The position numbers and the translations under genes were made by a program. From Halopseudomonas sabulinigri (GTDB lineage Bacteria > Pseudomonadota > Gammaproteobacteria > Pseudomonadales > Pseudomonadaceae), in NCBI RefSeq assembly GCF_900105255.1, contig NZ_LT629763.1, positions 682,001 through 746,000 of the forward strand: a stretch of DNA of 64,000 nucleotides. Reading direction: 5' to 3'. Below the pieces are notes generated by a model. It was not told the DNA's origin. It did not search any database and worked only from the letters and a program-made list of their open reading frames with translations. Below are positions 27,510 through 36,879 of this stretch, piece by piece. Position 1 is the stretch's first letter, and each line of letters starts with the position of its first letter.

Positions 27510-27680
27510 CGCATGCGAAGGCCTTTTGATATCACGTCGAAATTATGCCTAGCTCGTGACTTAACTCAGTGTGAGGGGTATGGAGTTAGCCACCCCCTAA
27601 CTTATAAACACATGAGAATCTCAGTATTTTGGCTGCAACGGGACCTTGGGCGTAAGCCTGCTCTTGACGACACAGCATCA

Positions 27681-30113
27681 TTAAATCAGGACCACAACCA
27701 GCTCCGCCAACACCCTTACCTCATCCTGATCCTCAGTCCCCAACACAATCGGTTGAAATGAACTATCCGAAGACTCCGGCAACAGCTTAATCCGCTGATG
27801 TGCCCACCCTACCCCACCCTCGGCCTCTACCTTTTCACTGTAGTACTTTTTCACCGTAAAGCTGCCACCTGTTTCGGCATCATCAATGCGGTGGTGCTGG
27901 GCGACTACTATTTTGCCCTGGCGTGTGCCTTTCGGATTAGCGCGAAACAGACACCAGGCGCCGTTGGGTATACGGCGGTTCATTGATTCGCCTACTACCT
28001 GGGCGACAAACAAGTCTTCGCTTGCGCTAAAGCCATCCGGTAGCTCAACCCATTCATCCACATCGGTATCCAGTGCCTGGGATTCGGAGAATGAGCCTGC
28101 GGCTATCTGTAATGGGATCAGAGGTACGGCGCGGGGGTTGGTTCTGCCCTCCTCGCCACGTAGTACGGTAAATGGCAGTTCAGGCGTGAGATCGATCACT
28201 GACTGGTCTGGTTGATCATCGTTCTGCGAGCTCGCCTGAGTGTTTGTGCCAATCATCCCGTTTCGGAAGAAGGCTGCAGTTTCTGCGTCGGTGAAGTAGA
28301 CGTAGCAGCCCTTCATGCCGCGGGTCATCAATGTGCGGTAGGTGTTCTTGATGATGGCGTCGGCTTTCGCCTGGGCCAGTTCCGGGTCGGTTTTGGCTAG
28401 CTTTTTCAGACCTGATATGGAGCGGTCGGATGAGGCACGTTTTTCTGGGCGGGTAATAACCTGCCCGTCACGCACCACCAGGTCATCACCGACGATCACG
28501 CCGATATAGTCGGCTTCCAGCCCCTGGCAGGTGTGAATGCAGCCCACTTCATGCGCTGAGTCCTCGGACACCATCCACAGCCCGCCGTCTTTCGTGAGGT
28601 TCCAGCGCGCTTGAAAGTCGTGCTCTGGCATTTCTATGTCGTAGGCTGCTGCATTGGTCTTGCTTGGCCACTTCCAGCAGTAGCCAGCCACCATGCGTGC
28701 CCGGTTTCTTTCGCGGTTGCGCTCAAGGATCAGTCGCTTGAGTTCGGTTGGTGAGTCGAGCACGCGAAAGTCGTACTCTGCCACGTCCAGCTTGTCGTTG
28801 GCTGTTGGTCGTACCTGCAGGATGTTGTCCAGCCAGGCGAGGTAACCGTCGGAGCCATTACAGCGGAACTGGGATTCCAGCGCGTCTTCGATCACTGTAG
28901 CGCCCAGCTCGGTTGCCCATTGGCGGATGGTCTCCTTTTTACCGACGTCCTTGAGCGTGACGATCTGTGACTCATCGATAAAGAACACGGAAAGCCTGGC
29001 AGCGTTGATGATTTCCTTGATCTGGTGTTCGCCCAGGTTGCCGTACAGCCCGGACTTTTCATTCAGGCGGTGCGCTTCGTCCACCACCAGGGCATCAAAC
29101 TCATTGCTGCCGGTTTCGGTAAAGGCGCCGGAGCCGACAAACAGGTTGGAGATGTAGGTCTTCTTGTACGAGCCGACCAGTCGCGCTTCATACACGGCCC
29201 TAGGCGCGGCGTTCTTGGTCACGTATTTGGCGACCATACCGGCTTTAGTAAGGCCTACCAGCAGATTGACCGCCACCACCGATTTACCGGTGCCGGGACC
29301 GCCCTCGACGATATAAACGCGCTTGCCCTTCTCGCGCACGGCTCTGGCGTGGCTCAGGGCGTTCTCGTAGACCAGCTTTTGATCATCGATCAACACAAAC
29401 TCCTGATTGCCCTTGAGCAGTCCGAGCAGGCCGTCCGCCAGACTCTTTGAGGGCCGAATGCGTCCGCCTTCAATCAGAAAGAGCGTATTGCCCTTGTCGC
29501 CATATTTAACGTGCTGCTGAATAAACTGCCGTAGCCTGTCGCGCTCTGCATCACCCTTGAGGAAGAGCGGCGCGCGCTCTATGTGGTCGGCGTAGAAAGG
29601 ATCATTGATTGGACCCTTGGCGTCGGCATAGTTATGCAGGTACGCGCAGGGGCGCAGTTGCACGCCGCCGTCATACACTGCTTCGTTATAGCCCTCCAGC
29701 AAGGCGGCATAGGACCAGGCCTGATACGAGGGGTGGCCTACTTCGGCTTCTCCACGGGCAAAGCGGGTGGAGACGATGCCGTCCTTTGTGGTTTTGCGCG
29801 CCGACTCCCACTGCTTGAGCTCGACGATGACGACGCAATCCTTGTCTTCGTGATTCTTACCGGTGAGCAGAAAATCAACACGCTTGGCCGTTTGCGGGAT
29901 CATGTACTCGATGGCGACGCCGCAGTCATTGGGGATGGCGTCATCGTTCAGTACTTTGCCCATGTAATTGAGCGAGGAGGCCCAGGAGCGAATCTCTTCT
30001 TTCGATACGCTTCTGCCGGTGCGGTGGCGAAAGGAGTCCAGCACGATTGCTTCGATATCGTGCTTGAACACATCATCCAGAAAATGCTGTTTGTCTGTCT
30101 GATAGATGATCAA
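27681..30113 (-). CDS. PD-(D/E)XK nuclease - DUF2075 helicase - S24 peptidase fusion
   Basis: An 810-residue three-part protein. Residues about 55-130 look like a PD-(D/E)XK nuclease (E69, D80 in R-V-D-F-L-L, E98-L-K100). Residues about 265-640 form the DUF2075 superfamily 1 helicase, with Walker A G-G-P-G-T-G-K-S at 271-278, Walker B V-V-D-E-A-H at 343-348 and F-F-I-D-E-S-Q at 378-384. The C-terminal region resembles a LexA/UmuD-type S24 peptidase: an A-A-G possible cleavage site at 671-673, S710 in G-E-S-M and K755 in F-T-V-K-K. A MazG-like gene lies 3 bases upstream in the operon. A DNA-damage- or phage-responsive defence role is inferred. Confidence 0.78.
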   Translation of the reverse strand: MIIYQTDKQHFLDDVFKHDIEAIVLDSFRHRTGRSVSKEEIRSWASSLNYMGKVLNDDAIPNDCGVAIEYMIPQTAKRVDFLLTGKNHEDKDCVVIVELKQWESARKTTKDGIVSTRFARGEAEVGHPSYQAWSYAALLEGYNEAVYDGGVQLRPCAYLHNYADAKGPINDPFYADHIERAPLFLKGDAERDRLRQFIQQHVKYGDKGNTLFLIEGGRIRPSKSLADGLLGLLKGNQEFVLIDDQKLVYENALSHARAVREKGKRVYIVEGGPGTGKSVVAVNLLVGLTKAGMVAKYVTKNAAPRAVYEARLVGSYKKTYISNLFVGSGAFTETGSNEFDALVVDEAHRLNEKSGLYGNLGEHQIKEIINAARLSVFFIDESQIVTLKDVGKKETIRQWATELGATVIEDALESQFRCNGSDGYLAWLDNILQVRPTANDKLDVAEYDFRVLDSPTELKRLILERNRERNRARMVAGYCWKWPSKTNAAAYDIEMPEHDFQARWNLTKDGGLWMVSEDSAHEVGCIHTCQGLEADYIGVIVGDDLVVRDGQVITRPEKRASSDRSISGLKKLAKTDPELAQAKADAIIKNTYRTLMTRGMKGCYVYFTDAETAAFFRNGMIGTNTQASSQNDDQPDQSVIDLTPELPFTVLRGEEGRTNPRAVPLIPLQIAAGSFSESQALDTDVDEWVELPDGFSASEDLFVAQVVGESMNRRIPNGAWCLFRANPKGTRQGKIVVAQHHRIDDAETGGSFTVKKYYSEKVEAEGGVGWAHQRIKLLPESSDSSFQPIVLGTEDQDEVRVLAELVVVLI

Positions 30114-30116
30114 CCG

Positions 30117-30467
30117 TTAGAGCTCCGTGTATTTTTTGTCGGAGCCCTTGGCTTTATCTACGGGATATTTGGCGTTGTTCTTTTCGATCTTGGCTTCGAG
30201 TGCTTTGCCCAGATCGATGCCCAGGTCATTCGCCATCAGCAGCGTGTAGCAGAACACGTCGGCCAGTTCGTCGGCGAGATCTTGCTTGCGCTCCAGGGCA
30301 ATGCTATCGATAGCGGCCTGGTCTTGCTTCCACTGGAAGATTTCCAGCACTTCAGTGGCTTCCAGCACAAGCGACAGCGCCAGGTCCTTGGAGTTGTGAA
30401 ACTGCTTCCAGTCGCGCTCATCCCGGAACACCAGCACTTTCTCAGTCAGTTGCTTTATCTCGGACAC
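30117..30467 (-). CDS. MazG-like nucleotide pyrophosphohydrolase
   Basis: A 116-residue all-alpha NTP pyrophosphohydrolase of the MazG/RS21-C6 group. The metal-binding pattern is visible as E-A-T-E-V-L-E near 36-42, followed by D-E-L-A-D-V at 65-70. Such enzymes hydrolyse NTPs or dNTPs to monophosphates, often non-canonical or accumulated nucleotides. It is the first gene of a pair with the DUF2075 fusion (3 bases between stop and start), so the two probably act together. Depleting or editing nucleotides during infection is one possibility (inference). Confidence 0.85.
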   Translation of the reverse strand: MSEIKQLTEKVLVFRDERDWKQFHNSKDLALSLVLEATEVLEIFQWKQDQAAIDSIALERKQDLADELADVFCYTLLMANDLGIDLGKALEAKIEKNNAKYPVDKAKGSDKKYTEL

Positions 30468-30793
30468 GTTCTCTCCAAAATCCTTGTCAGCAAGAAGACG
30501 TTACCGGCCAGCGCTCGGGCCGGCTCGTTATGTGAACCACTTTGCATTATCTGTCGGGATTTGTCTAAGCGGTTGCACCAGACCGTTAAGCCTCCCGGAA
30601 TATCTGGGGTGACTACGGCCAAGAGATGTAACGGCTTTTATGTCGTCGTCCATGACTCCCACGCTTCAAATACCGCTCACGCAAAAAGGGAATATAAAAT
30701 AACGCGGTGGTCCGTTCGTTCACACCGCCAATATGTATAGAAAACCGGATAATTTAGACACGTCCTCCTCACGTGTCTAAAAAGCGCTGAAAT
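30468..30793. other. Intergenic stretch with two inverted repeats
   Basis: 326 bases between the MazG-like and CDF genes. It holds a short GC dyad (CCGGCC / GGCCGG, 30504-30523) and the longer inverted repeat at 30754-30780. No gene is seen. The MazG-DUF2075 promoter must lie in the lower-coordinate part. Confidence 0.45.
30754..30780. terminator. Inverted repeat, probable terminator of the CDF gene
   Basis: Perfect 10-base arms TTAGACACGT and ACGTGTCTAA with a 7-base loop, 14 bases after the CDF stop on the minus strand. The T-tract is weak on that strand, so the assignment is tentative. Confidence 0.5.
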
Positions 30794-31777
30794 TTAAACA
30801 CGTTGTTTTGGTGCTGAAGCGTCCTCATCGTGCTTCGACCGCCCACCGCATCCCGCTTCAACCTCGCACCCCGCCACCATCGCCGCATCCTCCGGCTGCA
30901 AGGTGCTGTGCGTTATACCAAAACGCACGCGCAGTACCTCCTGAATCTGCGGCAAAAGCTGGTGCCATGCGCTGATGCTGTCTACATCTACGTGCGCGGC
31001 CAGCGCGTGGCTGTTGGATGAGAGGCTCCAGATGTGCAGGTCGTGTACTGCCTGTACGCCGTCGATCTGTGCGAGGGCCTGGCTGACGTCGACCGGGTCT
31101 ATGCCTTGCGGCACGCCTTCCATCAGTACGCGGGTGACGGCGCGCAGCAGGCGGACGGCCGATACCAGGATGAGCAGGCAGACGAATAGCGAGAGGATGG
31201 GGTCCATGATCGCCGGGCCGCCGTAATAGATGATGGCGCCGGCGGCGACGGCGGCGACCGAGCCCAGCAGGTCGCCCATGACGTGCAGCAGCGCGCCGCG
31301 CACGTTCATGTTCTGCTCGCCGCGCATCAGTACCCAGGCGACGATGATGTTCACCAGCAGACCCAGGGTTCCGACGACCAGCACGGTGACGCCGTTCACC
31401 TCGGGCGTGTCGAGCATGCGCAGCACGGCTTCGTAGGCGATATAGGCAATCACCAGGAACATGAAGATGACGTTGAACAACGCGCCCAGCACTTCGGCGC
31501 GCTGCAGGCCGAATGAATGCTGGCGTGAGGCGGGTTTGTTGGCCAGCCAGGCAGAAAAGGCGCCGACGGCCAGTGAAAGCGAATCGGTAAACATGTGGCC
31601 GGCATCGGACAACAAGGCCAGCGAGTTGGCCATGAGCCCGGCAAATACTTCAACCAAGGCAAACGCGGTGGTAAAGATGAGCGCGAATACCAGGGTCTTG
31701 CCGCTGCCATGACTGTGGCTGTGGCCATGTGCGCCATGATTATGCTCATGCGCGTGATGGTGGTTGTGTTCGGTCAT
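30794..31777 (-). CDS. CDF-family metal cation exporter, ZitB-like
   Basis: A 327-residue cation diffusion facilitator. The N-terminus is His-rich (about 10 His in the first 25 residues), followed by six hydrophobic helices. The metal-site motif S-D-A-G-H-M-F-T-D lies on helix 2 and H-V-M-G-D on helix 5, as in Zn2+/H+ antiporters. A cytoplasmic domain follows with V-H-D-L-H-I-W near residue 245. It should export Zn2+, perhaps also Cd2+ or Co2+, from the cytoplasm. A Cys/His-containing tail (C-E-V-E-A-G-C-G-G) may bind metal. It is monocistronic. Confidence 0.9.
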   Translation of the reverse strand: MTEHNHHHAHEHNHGAHGHSHSHGSGKTLVFALIFTTAFALVEVFAGLMANSLALLSDAGHMFTDSLSLAVGAFSAWLANKPASRQHSFGLQRAEVLGALFNVIFMFLVIAYIAYEAVLRMLDTPEVNGVTVLVVGTLGLLVNIIVAWVLMRGEQNMNVRGALLHVMGDLLGSVAAVAAGAIIYYGGPAIMDPILSLFVCLLILVSAVRLLRAVTRVLMEGVPQGIDPVDVSQALAQIDGVQAVHDLHIWSLSSNSHALAAHVDVDSISAWHQLLPQIQEVLRVRFGITHSTLQPEDAAMVAGCEVEAGCGGRSKHDEDASAPKQRV

Positions 31778-31964
31778 GTCTGTTTAGCCCCTGGTTCTGC
31801 GCTTTTGTTCCGCCAAGGTGGTGCGCTCTGCTGAGTATCAATGCTGTTGCGGATTGGTTTGGATGATGGATTGGCGTTGGCACCGCCCTCCCCGTGTCAC
31901 CAACAACGGCATTAAAAACCCTGTGGCCGCTACAGGGTCAAGCATGACCAAGCTTTATGGCTTT

Positions 31965-32462
31965 TCAAGCCTGGTCGCGCAACGTCAGAAACAGCCGCAA
32001 GTCGAGTTCCAGCTGGTGATAATCGGGCTCCATGTGCCGGCAGAGCTGATAGAAGGCCTTGTTGTGGCCTTTCTCGCGCAGGTGCGCCAGCTCATGCACT
32101 ACCACCATGCGCAGCAGCGGCTCAGGCAGGGTTTTGAGCATGGCCGAAACCTTGATTTCGTTCTTGGCCTTGAGCTTGCTGCCCTGCACGCGGCTGACAA
32201 ACTGGTGCTGGCCCAGCGCGTTGTCGATCACGTGCATGCGGGTATCGAAATACACCTTGCTGATCGGCCCGCTGCTGCGCATGTGCTGCTGCTTCAGACG
32301 CTGGGTGTACTCGTACAGCGCAGCGTCGGACTGAATCAGATGCTGCGCCCGCGGTGGGTAGCGCTGCTCCAGCCAGGCGCCCAGCCGGTCCTGGTCAATC
32401 AGTGCCTGCACTTGCTGCTGCAGGCTGGGAGCGTAGCCGCTGAGGTATTTGAGTGTGGTCAA
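31965..32462 (-). CDS. YgjP-like (M48/WLM) metallopeptidase domain protein
   Basis: A 165-residue protein with the zinc-binding signature H-E-L-A-H-L-R-E-K-G-H-N-K-A-F-Y, i.e. H-E-x-x-H with a further H six residues later, as in YgjP/SprT-like gluzincins. An R-x-Q-x-S-K type segment precedes it. Family members are thought to act on proteins in the cytoplasm, with the role poorly defined. No signal peptide is seen. It is monocistronic, between the CDF and SDR genes. Confidence 0.82.
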   Translation of the reverse strand: MTTLKYLSGYAPSLQQQVQALIDQDRLGAWLEQRYPPRAQHLIQSDAALYEYTQRLKQQHMRSSGPISKVYFDTRMHVIDNALGQHQFVSRVQGSKLKAKNEIKVSAMLKTLPEPLLRMVVVHELAHLREKGHNKAFYQLCRHMEPDYHQLELDLRLFLTLRDQA

Positions 32463-32582
32463 GGTCAGCTCAGTGTCAAAACTCGTCAGCGGCCGATGAT
32501 ACAGAAACCAACCGCCGGTGGCTTGTAGTCGAGGGTTGACGCACGGCGGGCCGTTGGAGCTTCACTGGGCTACGACCACTCG

Positions 32583-33356
32583 CTAAACCGTCGGCACGGT
32601 CCCGCCGTCAACAACAAACTCCGTTCCGCTGATGGATGCGGCGCGCGGCGAGACCAGGAACGCGATGAGGTTGGCCACTTCTGCCGGCTGCGACGGGCGG
32701 CCAAGCGGAATGCCGCCCAGCGAATCCATGATGATCTTCTTGCCGCCCTCATAGTCGGTTCCGGCCTCTTCTGCCAAACGTTCTGCCAGCGCGACCGAGG
32801 CCTCAGTTTCAACCCAGCCTGGCGACACTCGGGTTACGCGTACGCCCTGCGGCGTCACTTCCTTTGAAAGGCTTTTGCTGTAGGTAGACAGTGCCGCCTT
32901 GGCGGCGGCGTAAGCCGTGGTGGCTTCAGGTAAAGGCAGTTTATTTTGAATAGAGGTGACGTGAATGATGACGCCCGACCCGCGCTGCAGCATGTTGGGC
33001 AGCAAGGCACGATCCAGCCGCACAGCCGGCAACAGGTTCAGGTTCAGCTCGCGCTGCCAGTGCGCATCACTGAGTGCGGCAAAGCCGCCACCAGGCGCGG
33101 ACGAGCCGCCCAGCACGTGAACTATCACATCTACCCCGCCCAACAGGCGGACGGCTTCTGCTGCCAGCGTCTCGCAGCCCTCTTGAGTCGTGAGGTCTGC
33201 CGCCAGGTACAGGCAATCGGGTAGCTCCTTGGTTATCGTTCGAGCGGCGGTGATGACCTTTGCCCCTTCTGCGAGAAGCAACTCGACCACTGCCTTGCCC
33301 ACCCCTTTGGTACCGCCGGTGACCAGCGCGCGCTTGCCGCTTAATTGGAGGTTCAT
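32583..33356 (-). CDS. SDR-family oxidoreductase
   Basis: A 257-residue short-chain dehydrogenase/reductase. The nucleotide-binding G-G-T-K-G-V-G-K is at 15-22 and the catalytic Y-A-A-A-K lies near 155, with a Ser in H-V-T-S-I about 20 residues earlier. It should be an NAD(P)-dependent alcohol/ketone oxidoreductase; the substrate is unknown. Its start overlaps the stop of the NTF2-like gene by 4 bases (ATGA). The divergent LysR gene probably controls both. Confidence 0.88.
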   Translation of the reverse strand: MNLQLSGKRALVTGGTKGVGKAVVELLLAEGAKVITAARTITKELPDCLYLAADLTTQEGCETLAAEAVRLLGGVDVIVHVLGGSSAPGGGFAALSDAHWQRELNLNLLPAVRLDRALLPNMLQRGSGVIIHVTSIQNKLPLPEATTAYAAAKAALSTYSKSLSKEVTPQGVRVTRVSPGWVETEASVALAERLAEEAGTDYEGGKKIIMDSLGGIPLGRPSQPAEVANLIAFLVSPRAASISGTEFVVDGGTVPTV

Positions 33357-33685
33357 GCGGGTTTGATCTCCAGTGACTGAATCATGCCTTGCTCAAGCAC
33401 AAAAACATGGTCGAGCTGCACCGGACTGCCAGGGAAGTCCCCGGTCAGTCGCGCCCTGACGTTGAGCACGCCATTTTCTGTGGTCGCCGCCAAGGGTTCG
33501 GCCTTGTAGGTAAAAGCTTGGCGGGTCTCGCGCTGCCAGGACTCGATGGCGCTGAGGCCCTGGTGTCGCTGGTTTTCATCCGTCACTGTGGCATCTGGCT
33601 GGAAACACGCGTTCACGCGTTTGGGATCGCCCCCATTGATGATGTCAAAGCAGGTTAAAACGGCATCAGGAAGTGAAAATGTCAT
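33353..33685 (-). CDS. NTF2/SnoaL-like small protein
   Basis: A 110-residue protein of the NTF2-like fold (SnoaL type): F-D-I-I-N-G-G-D-P near the start, F-Q-P-D-A-T-V-T-D in the first third and an [12 protein letters not shown] strand late. Such proteins act as small isomerases, hydrolases or binding partners. It is coupled to the following SDR gene by an ATGA overlap. The cargo or substrate is unknown. Confidence 0.78.
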   Translation of the reverse strand: MTFSLPDAVLTCFDIINGGDPKRVNACFQPDATVTDENQRHQGLSAIESWQRETRQAFTYKAEPLAATTENGVLNVRARLTGDFPGSPVQLDHVFVLEQGMIQSLEIKPA

Positions 33686-33875
33686 TACCCAATCTCCTAT
33701 CTGAACGAATGGAGGCTCCTCCCTACGAGAGGACTCCGTTGGAGGATCATCGAAACCTTTTCCATTGCTGGGCGGCTGTTACTGACGATGACCTTGTCCC
33801 CACAATAGAGGCAGGCAATAATCCACTCAATACGGATAAATCGAAACGGCAAATCCCGCAAAACAGGATAATCAT

Positions 33876-34778
33876 ATGGCTATCTACCGCCCCGGACTGA
33901 TCGAACTAGAGGCTGCCATGGCTGTTGCGCACAGGGGGTCGTTCCGTGCGGCGGCGGTGGACATGGGTATGTCGACCACGGCGCTGAGCAATACCATTGC
34001 CAAGCTGGAAGCCAATCTGCAGACCCGACTGTTCAGCAGAACCACACGCAGCGTATCGCCGACCGAAGCCGGCCGTATCTTCATCGATCAGGTGGGGCCG
34101 GTATTACAAGACATGCGCGGCGCGATCGACACTGTGGTGTCGCATAACGCCGGACCTTCCGGCACCTTGCGTATCAACGCATTCGCCAGCGCGGCACGGG
34201 AAATTCTAACGCCGCTGGTGCTGGCGTTTTTGAAGCAACATCCGCAGGTGGACGTGGACCTGGTCACCGAGGGGCGCATGGTGGATATCGTGGCCGAGGG
34301 TTTTGATTTTGGCGTGCGTCTGGCCAACCTGGTACCCAGCGACATGATTGCGATTTCGCTGGGCCGGCCACAGCGCTACGCGGTGGTAGGCTCGCCAGAA
34401 TACATCGATAAGAATGGCCGCCCTGCTACACCTGCCGATTTGTTGCAGCATCACTGCGTGCGCATTCGCCTGCCCAACGGCGCGCTATTCCCCTGGCAGT
34501 TTGAGCGAGACGGCGAGCAGGTCAAGATTGATGTTACCGGTCAGCTGACCCTGGATGAGGCCAGCCTGGCCAAGGCGGCGGTGAAAAGCGGGGTTGGGCT
34601 TGGTTTATTGATGGAGCACGACGTCGCCCATGAGATCGAAACCGGACAATTGTGCCGCGTGCTGGAAGACTGGACGCCAGCGCGAGGTAGCCTTTGCCTT
34701 TACTACCCCAATCGCCGCAATCCGTCAGCGGCCTTTACCGCCTTTACTCATATGGCACACTCGCTTGCGAACCAATAG
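33876..34778 (+). CDS. LysR-family regulator
   Basis: A 300-residue LysR regulator with helix-turn-helix in the first 65 residues ([17 protein letters not shown] region) and an effector-binding domain from about 90. It is divergent from the NTF2-SDR pair, with a 190-base intergenic region that must hold the operators. No strong dyad is visible there. The effector is unknown. Confidence 0.85.
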   Translation: MAIYRPGLIELEAAMAVAHRGSFRAAAVDMGMSTTALSNTIAKLEANLQTRLFSRTTRSVSPTEAGRIFIDQVGPVLQDMRGAIDTVVSHNAGPSGTLRINAFASAAREILTPLVLAFLKQHPQVDVDLVTEGRMVDIVAEGFDFGVRLANLVPSDMIAISLGRPQRYAVVGSPEYIDKNGRPATPADLLQHHCVRIRLPNGALFPWQFERDGEQVKIDVTGQLTLDEASLAKAAVKSGVGLGLLMEHDVAHEIETGQLCRVLEDWTPARGSLCLYYPNRRNPSAAFTAFTHMAHSLANQ

Positions 34779-34792
34779 ATATTGGTTAACCA

Positions 34793-34827
34793 CAGGAGTG
34801 GGGCCTCGCACCTAGACCCTACTCCTG
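34793..34827. terminator. Possible terminator between convergent genes
   Basis: CAGGAGT at 34793-34799 pairs with ACTCCTG at 34821-34827, extended by GGG/CCC, between the LysR and DUF2147 genes. It overlaps the DUF2147 stop and has no clear T-run. Confidence 0.3.
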
Positions 34828-35277
34828 CCGTATCCAGGTTTGCGTGCGGCCCAGGATGGGCGTACCGATATAGCCCCGCACCTGCAGCTTCTCACCACCG
34901 TCGATCAGCTCCGCCTTGCTGCGATAGACCTTGCCATTCTCGGGGTCGAGTATCTCACCACCGGTGTATTCGTCGCCGTCTTTCTGCAGGCCGGTGAGGA
35001 TGGTCAACCCGATGATGGGCGCGTCCTTGTTCTCGCCTTCGCACTCCTTGCAGGTTTTGTGTTGCTCTTTACCTGGCTGCGGAAAAACCTCTTCAATAGT
35101 GCCGCGCAGCGTGCCCTCTTGCTCGACAATACGGATAAGTGCACGGGGGTTTCCGCTGTTGTCATCAATGCTCTTCCATAGCCCCTCAGGTGAGCTGTTA
35201 TCCGCCCAGGCGATAGAGGACAGGCAGACGGCTAGCAGTGCAAGAACGAAGCGGCTCGCGCGAGAGGTGGTAGGCAT
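34819..35277 (-). CDS. DUF2147 exported protein
   Basis: A 152-residue protein with a signal peptide (cleaved near I-A-W-A, residue 26) and a DUF2147 domain: P-E-G-L-W-K-S-I-D near the mature start, a C-K-E-C pair mid-domain and G-Y-I-G-T-P-I-L-G-R-T-Q-T-W near the end. The start at 35277 has GGAG at suitable spacing and begins the signal peptide. DUF2147 proteins are small periplasmic beta-rich proteins without a settled function. It is monocistronic. Confidence 0.8.
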   Translation of the reverse strand: MPTTSRASRFVLALLAVCLSSIAWADNSSPEGLWKSIDDNSGNPRALIRIVEQEGTLRGTIEEVFPQPGKEQHKTCKECEGENKDAPIIGLTILTGLQKDGDEYTGGEILDPENGKVYRSKAELIDGGEKLQVRGYIGTPILGRTQTWIRQE

Positions 35278-35505
35278 GGAGTTCTCCAGTTTCGGCTTAA
35301 GGACTATCAACCCAGCGCTGCCGCCCAAGACTCGATACAAGCGCAGTAATAGAAAGCGGCGACATCAGGTTTGCTTGCCAGTGTGACAGCGAGCTAAGCA
35401 AAAGAGTTGCGTTGCCCAAGCTGACGAAGTGGAAGTCCAAGGCTTAGTTGAGCGCACTTTTACGGTCGCATCAGATCCGATCTGCATATCGCTTGACGCC
35501 AAAGT

Positions 35506-36777
35506 TCAGTGCCAGCGCCGGAACAGCACACTGGCGTTGACACCGCCAAAGCCGAAACCATTCGACAACGCATACTCCATGCTGATGTCGCGAGCCTGAG
35601 TGCGAATCAAATCGAGCCCCTGCGCGGCGGGATCAGGCGACGTCAGGTTCAACGTCGCAGGGGCGATCTGATCACGCAGTGCGAGCACGGTAAAGATGGC
35701 CTCTATCCCCCCGGCTGCACCCAGTAAGTGGCCGGTCGCCGATTTGGTTGAACTGATGGCGGGCCCAGCGCCGTGACCAAACAACGTTTTAATTGCGGCG
35801 ATCTCACCCAAGTCGCCTACTGGTGTAGAGGTGGCATGGGCGTTCAGGTACTGCACTTGCTCTGGTGATACGTCAGCTTGGCGCAATGCTTGCTGCATGG
35901 CTCGTAACGCGCCGCTACCGTCTTCCGGTCCAGCGGTCATGTGGTAGGCGTCAGCACTGGTCCCGTACCCCACCAATTCGGCGAGCGGTGTCGCGCCGCG
36001 CGCGAGGGCGTGTTCCAGGCTCTCTATCACCAAGAGTCCGGCGCCCTCGCCCATGACAAAACCATCACGCGCCTGATCAAAGGGCCTGGATGCCAGCTGC
36101 GGCGAATCACCATGGCTGGTAGACAACGCACGCGCTGCAGCGAAGCCTGCGAGACTAACGCGGTGCATACAGGCTTCCGCGCCACCACACACGGCTAGAT
36201 CTGCCTCCCCAGCGCGGATCAGTCTGGCGGCGTCGCCAATGGCTTGTACGCCCGCCGCACAAGCCGTGACGGGCGTGCCTAGCGGGCCCTTGAACCCGTG
36301 CAGAATAGATACATGCCCGGCCGCCATATTGCCTAGAAAAGAGGGAATGGTGAACGGTGAAAGTCGGCGTGGGCCTTTGTTGTCGGTGGTGCGCACCGCC
36401 TCGACCATCGCTGGAAAGCCACCGACACCGGAACCGATGATGGTCGCTGTACGCTCCTGCGCTTCTGGCGTGGTCGGTCTCCAGCCCGCCTGGTCTAGCG
36501 CCTGCTGAGCAGCGGCGATGGCAAAAAGGATAAAGCGGTCCATCTTGCGTTGTTCTTTGGGCGGCAACAGCGAATCCGGATCAAATCCGGCTTCGGTATC
36601 CTGCGTTGCATCAGGCACTTGTCCACCAATACGCACGGCCAAATCACCAATCAGCGCTTCGGGCAAAGCACGAATCCCTGATTGCCCTGCCAGCAGTCGC
36701 TGCCATACTGTTTCCACCTTTGAACCCAGGGGCGTTACCGCACCCAGACCGGTCACAACGATACGTTTGCTCACCAT
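35506..36777 (-). CDS. Beta-ketoacyl-ACP synthase II, FabF-like
   Basis: A 423-residue thiolase-fold condensing enzyme. The active-site Cys is C173 in P-V-T-A-C-A-A-G, and the two His lie in L-N-A-H-A-T-S-T-P-V-G-D and T-G-H-L-L-G-A-A-G-G. It should condense malonyl-ACP with acyl-ACP. It stands outside any fab cluster (no acpP or fabD nearby) and faces an HxlR regulator, so it is an accessory FabF with its own control rather than the housekeeping copy. The role may be membrane lipid adjustment (inference). Confidence 0.85.
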   Translation of the reverse strand: MVSKRIVVTGLGAVTPLGSKVETVWQRLLAGQSGIRALPEALIGDLAVRIGGQVPDATQDTEAGFDPDSLLPPKEQRKMDRFILFAIAAAQQALDQAGWRPTTPEAQERTATIIGSGVGGFPAMVEAVRTTDNKGPRRLSPFTIPSFLGNMAAGHVSILHGFKGPLGTPVTACAAGVQAIGDAARLIRAGEADLAVCGGAEACMHRVSLAGFAAARALSTSHGDSPQLASRPFDQARDGFVMGEGAGLLVIESLEHALARGATPLAELVGYGTSADAYHMTAGPEDGSGALRAMQQALRQADVSPEQVQYLNAHATSTPVGDLGEIAAIKTLFGHGAGPAISSTKSATGHLLGAAGGIEAIFTVLALRDQIAPATLNLTSPDPAAQGLDLIRTQARDISMEYALSNGFGFGGVNASVLFRRWH

Positions 36778-36815
36778 GTTCCTGCTCCTTCAGTGTGGGG
36801 ACTCAATGCGTAGAC

Positions 36816-36838
36816 GTTACTATCATAATGAAAGTAAC
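36816..36838. promoter_or_regulatory. 23-bp palindrome, candidate HxlR operator
   Basis: A dyad with outer arms GTTACT / AGTAAC and inner arms TCAT / ATGA, broken by a single mismatched pair around a central A. It sits in the intergenic region shared by fabF-like and hxlR-like genes, the expected site for HxlR autoregulation. Confidence 0.6.
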
Positions 36839-36879
36839 ATTGTTGGCCAGCCAATGTATTCATCAATAAGCGAGACGCT

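Noticed and set aside
29583..30740. 385-codon plus-strand frame across the DUF2075 and MazG-like genes
   Set aside because: It runs antisense through two genes with clear motifs, and its translation is not protein-like.
30754..30780. Inverted repeat as an integration site of the defence island
   Set aside because: I found no matching copy at the other island edge near 18.8-19.0 kb and no integrase, so a terminator is simpler.
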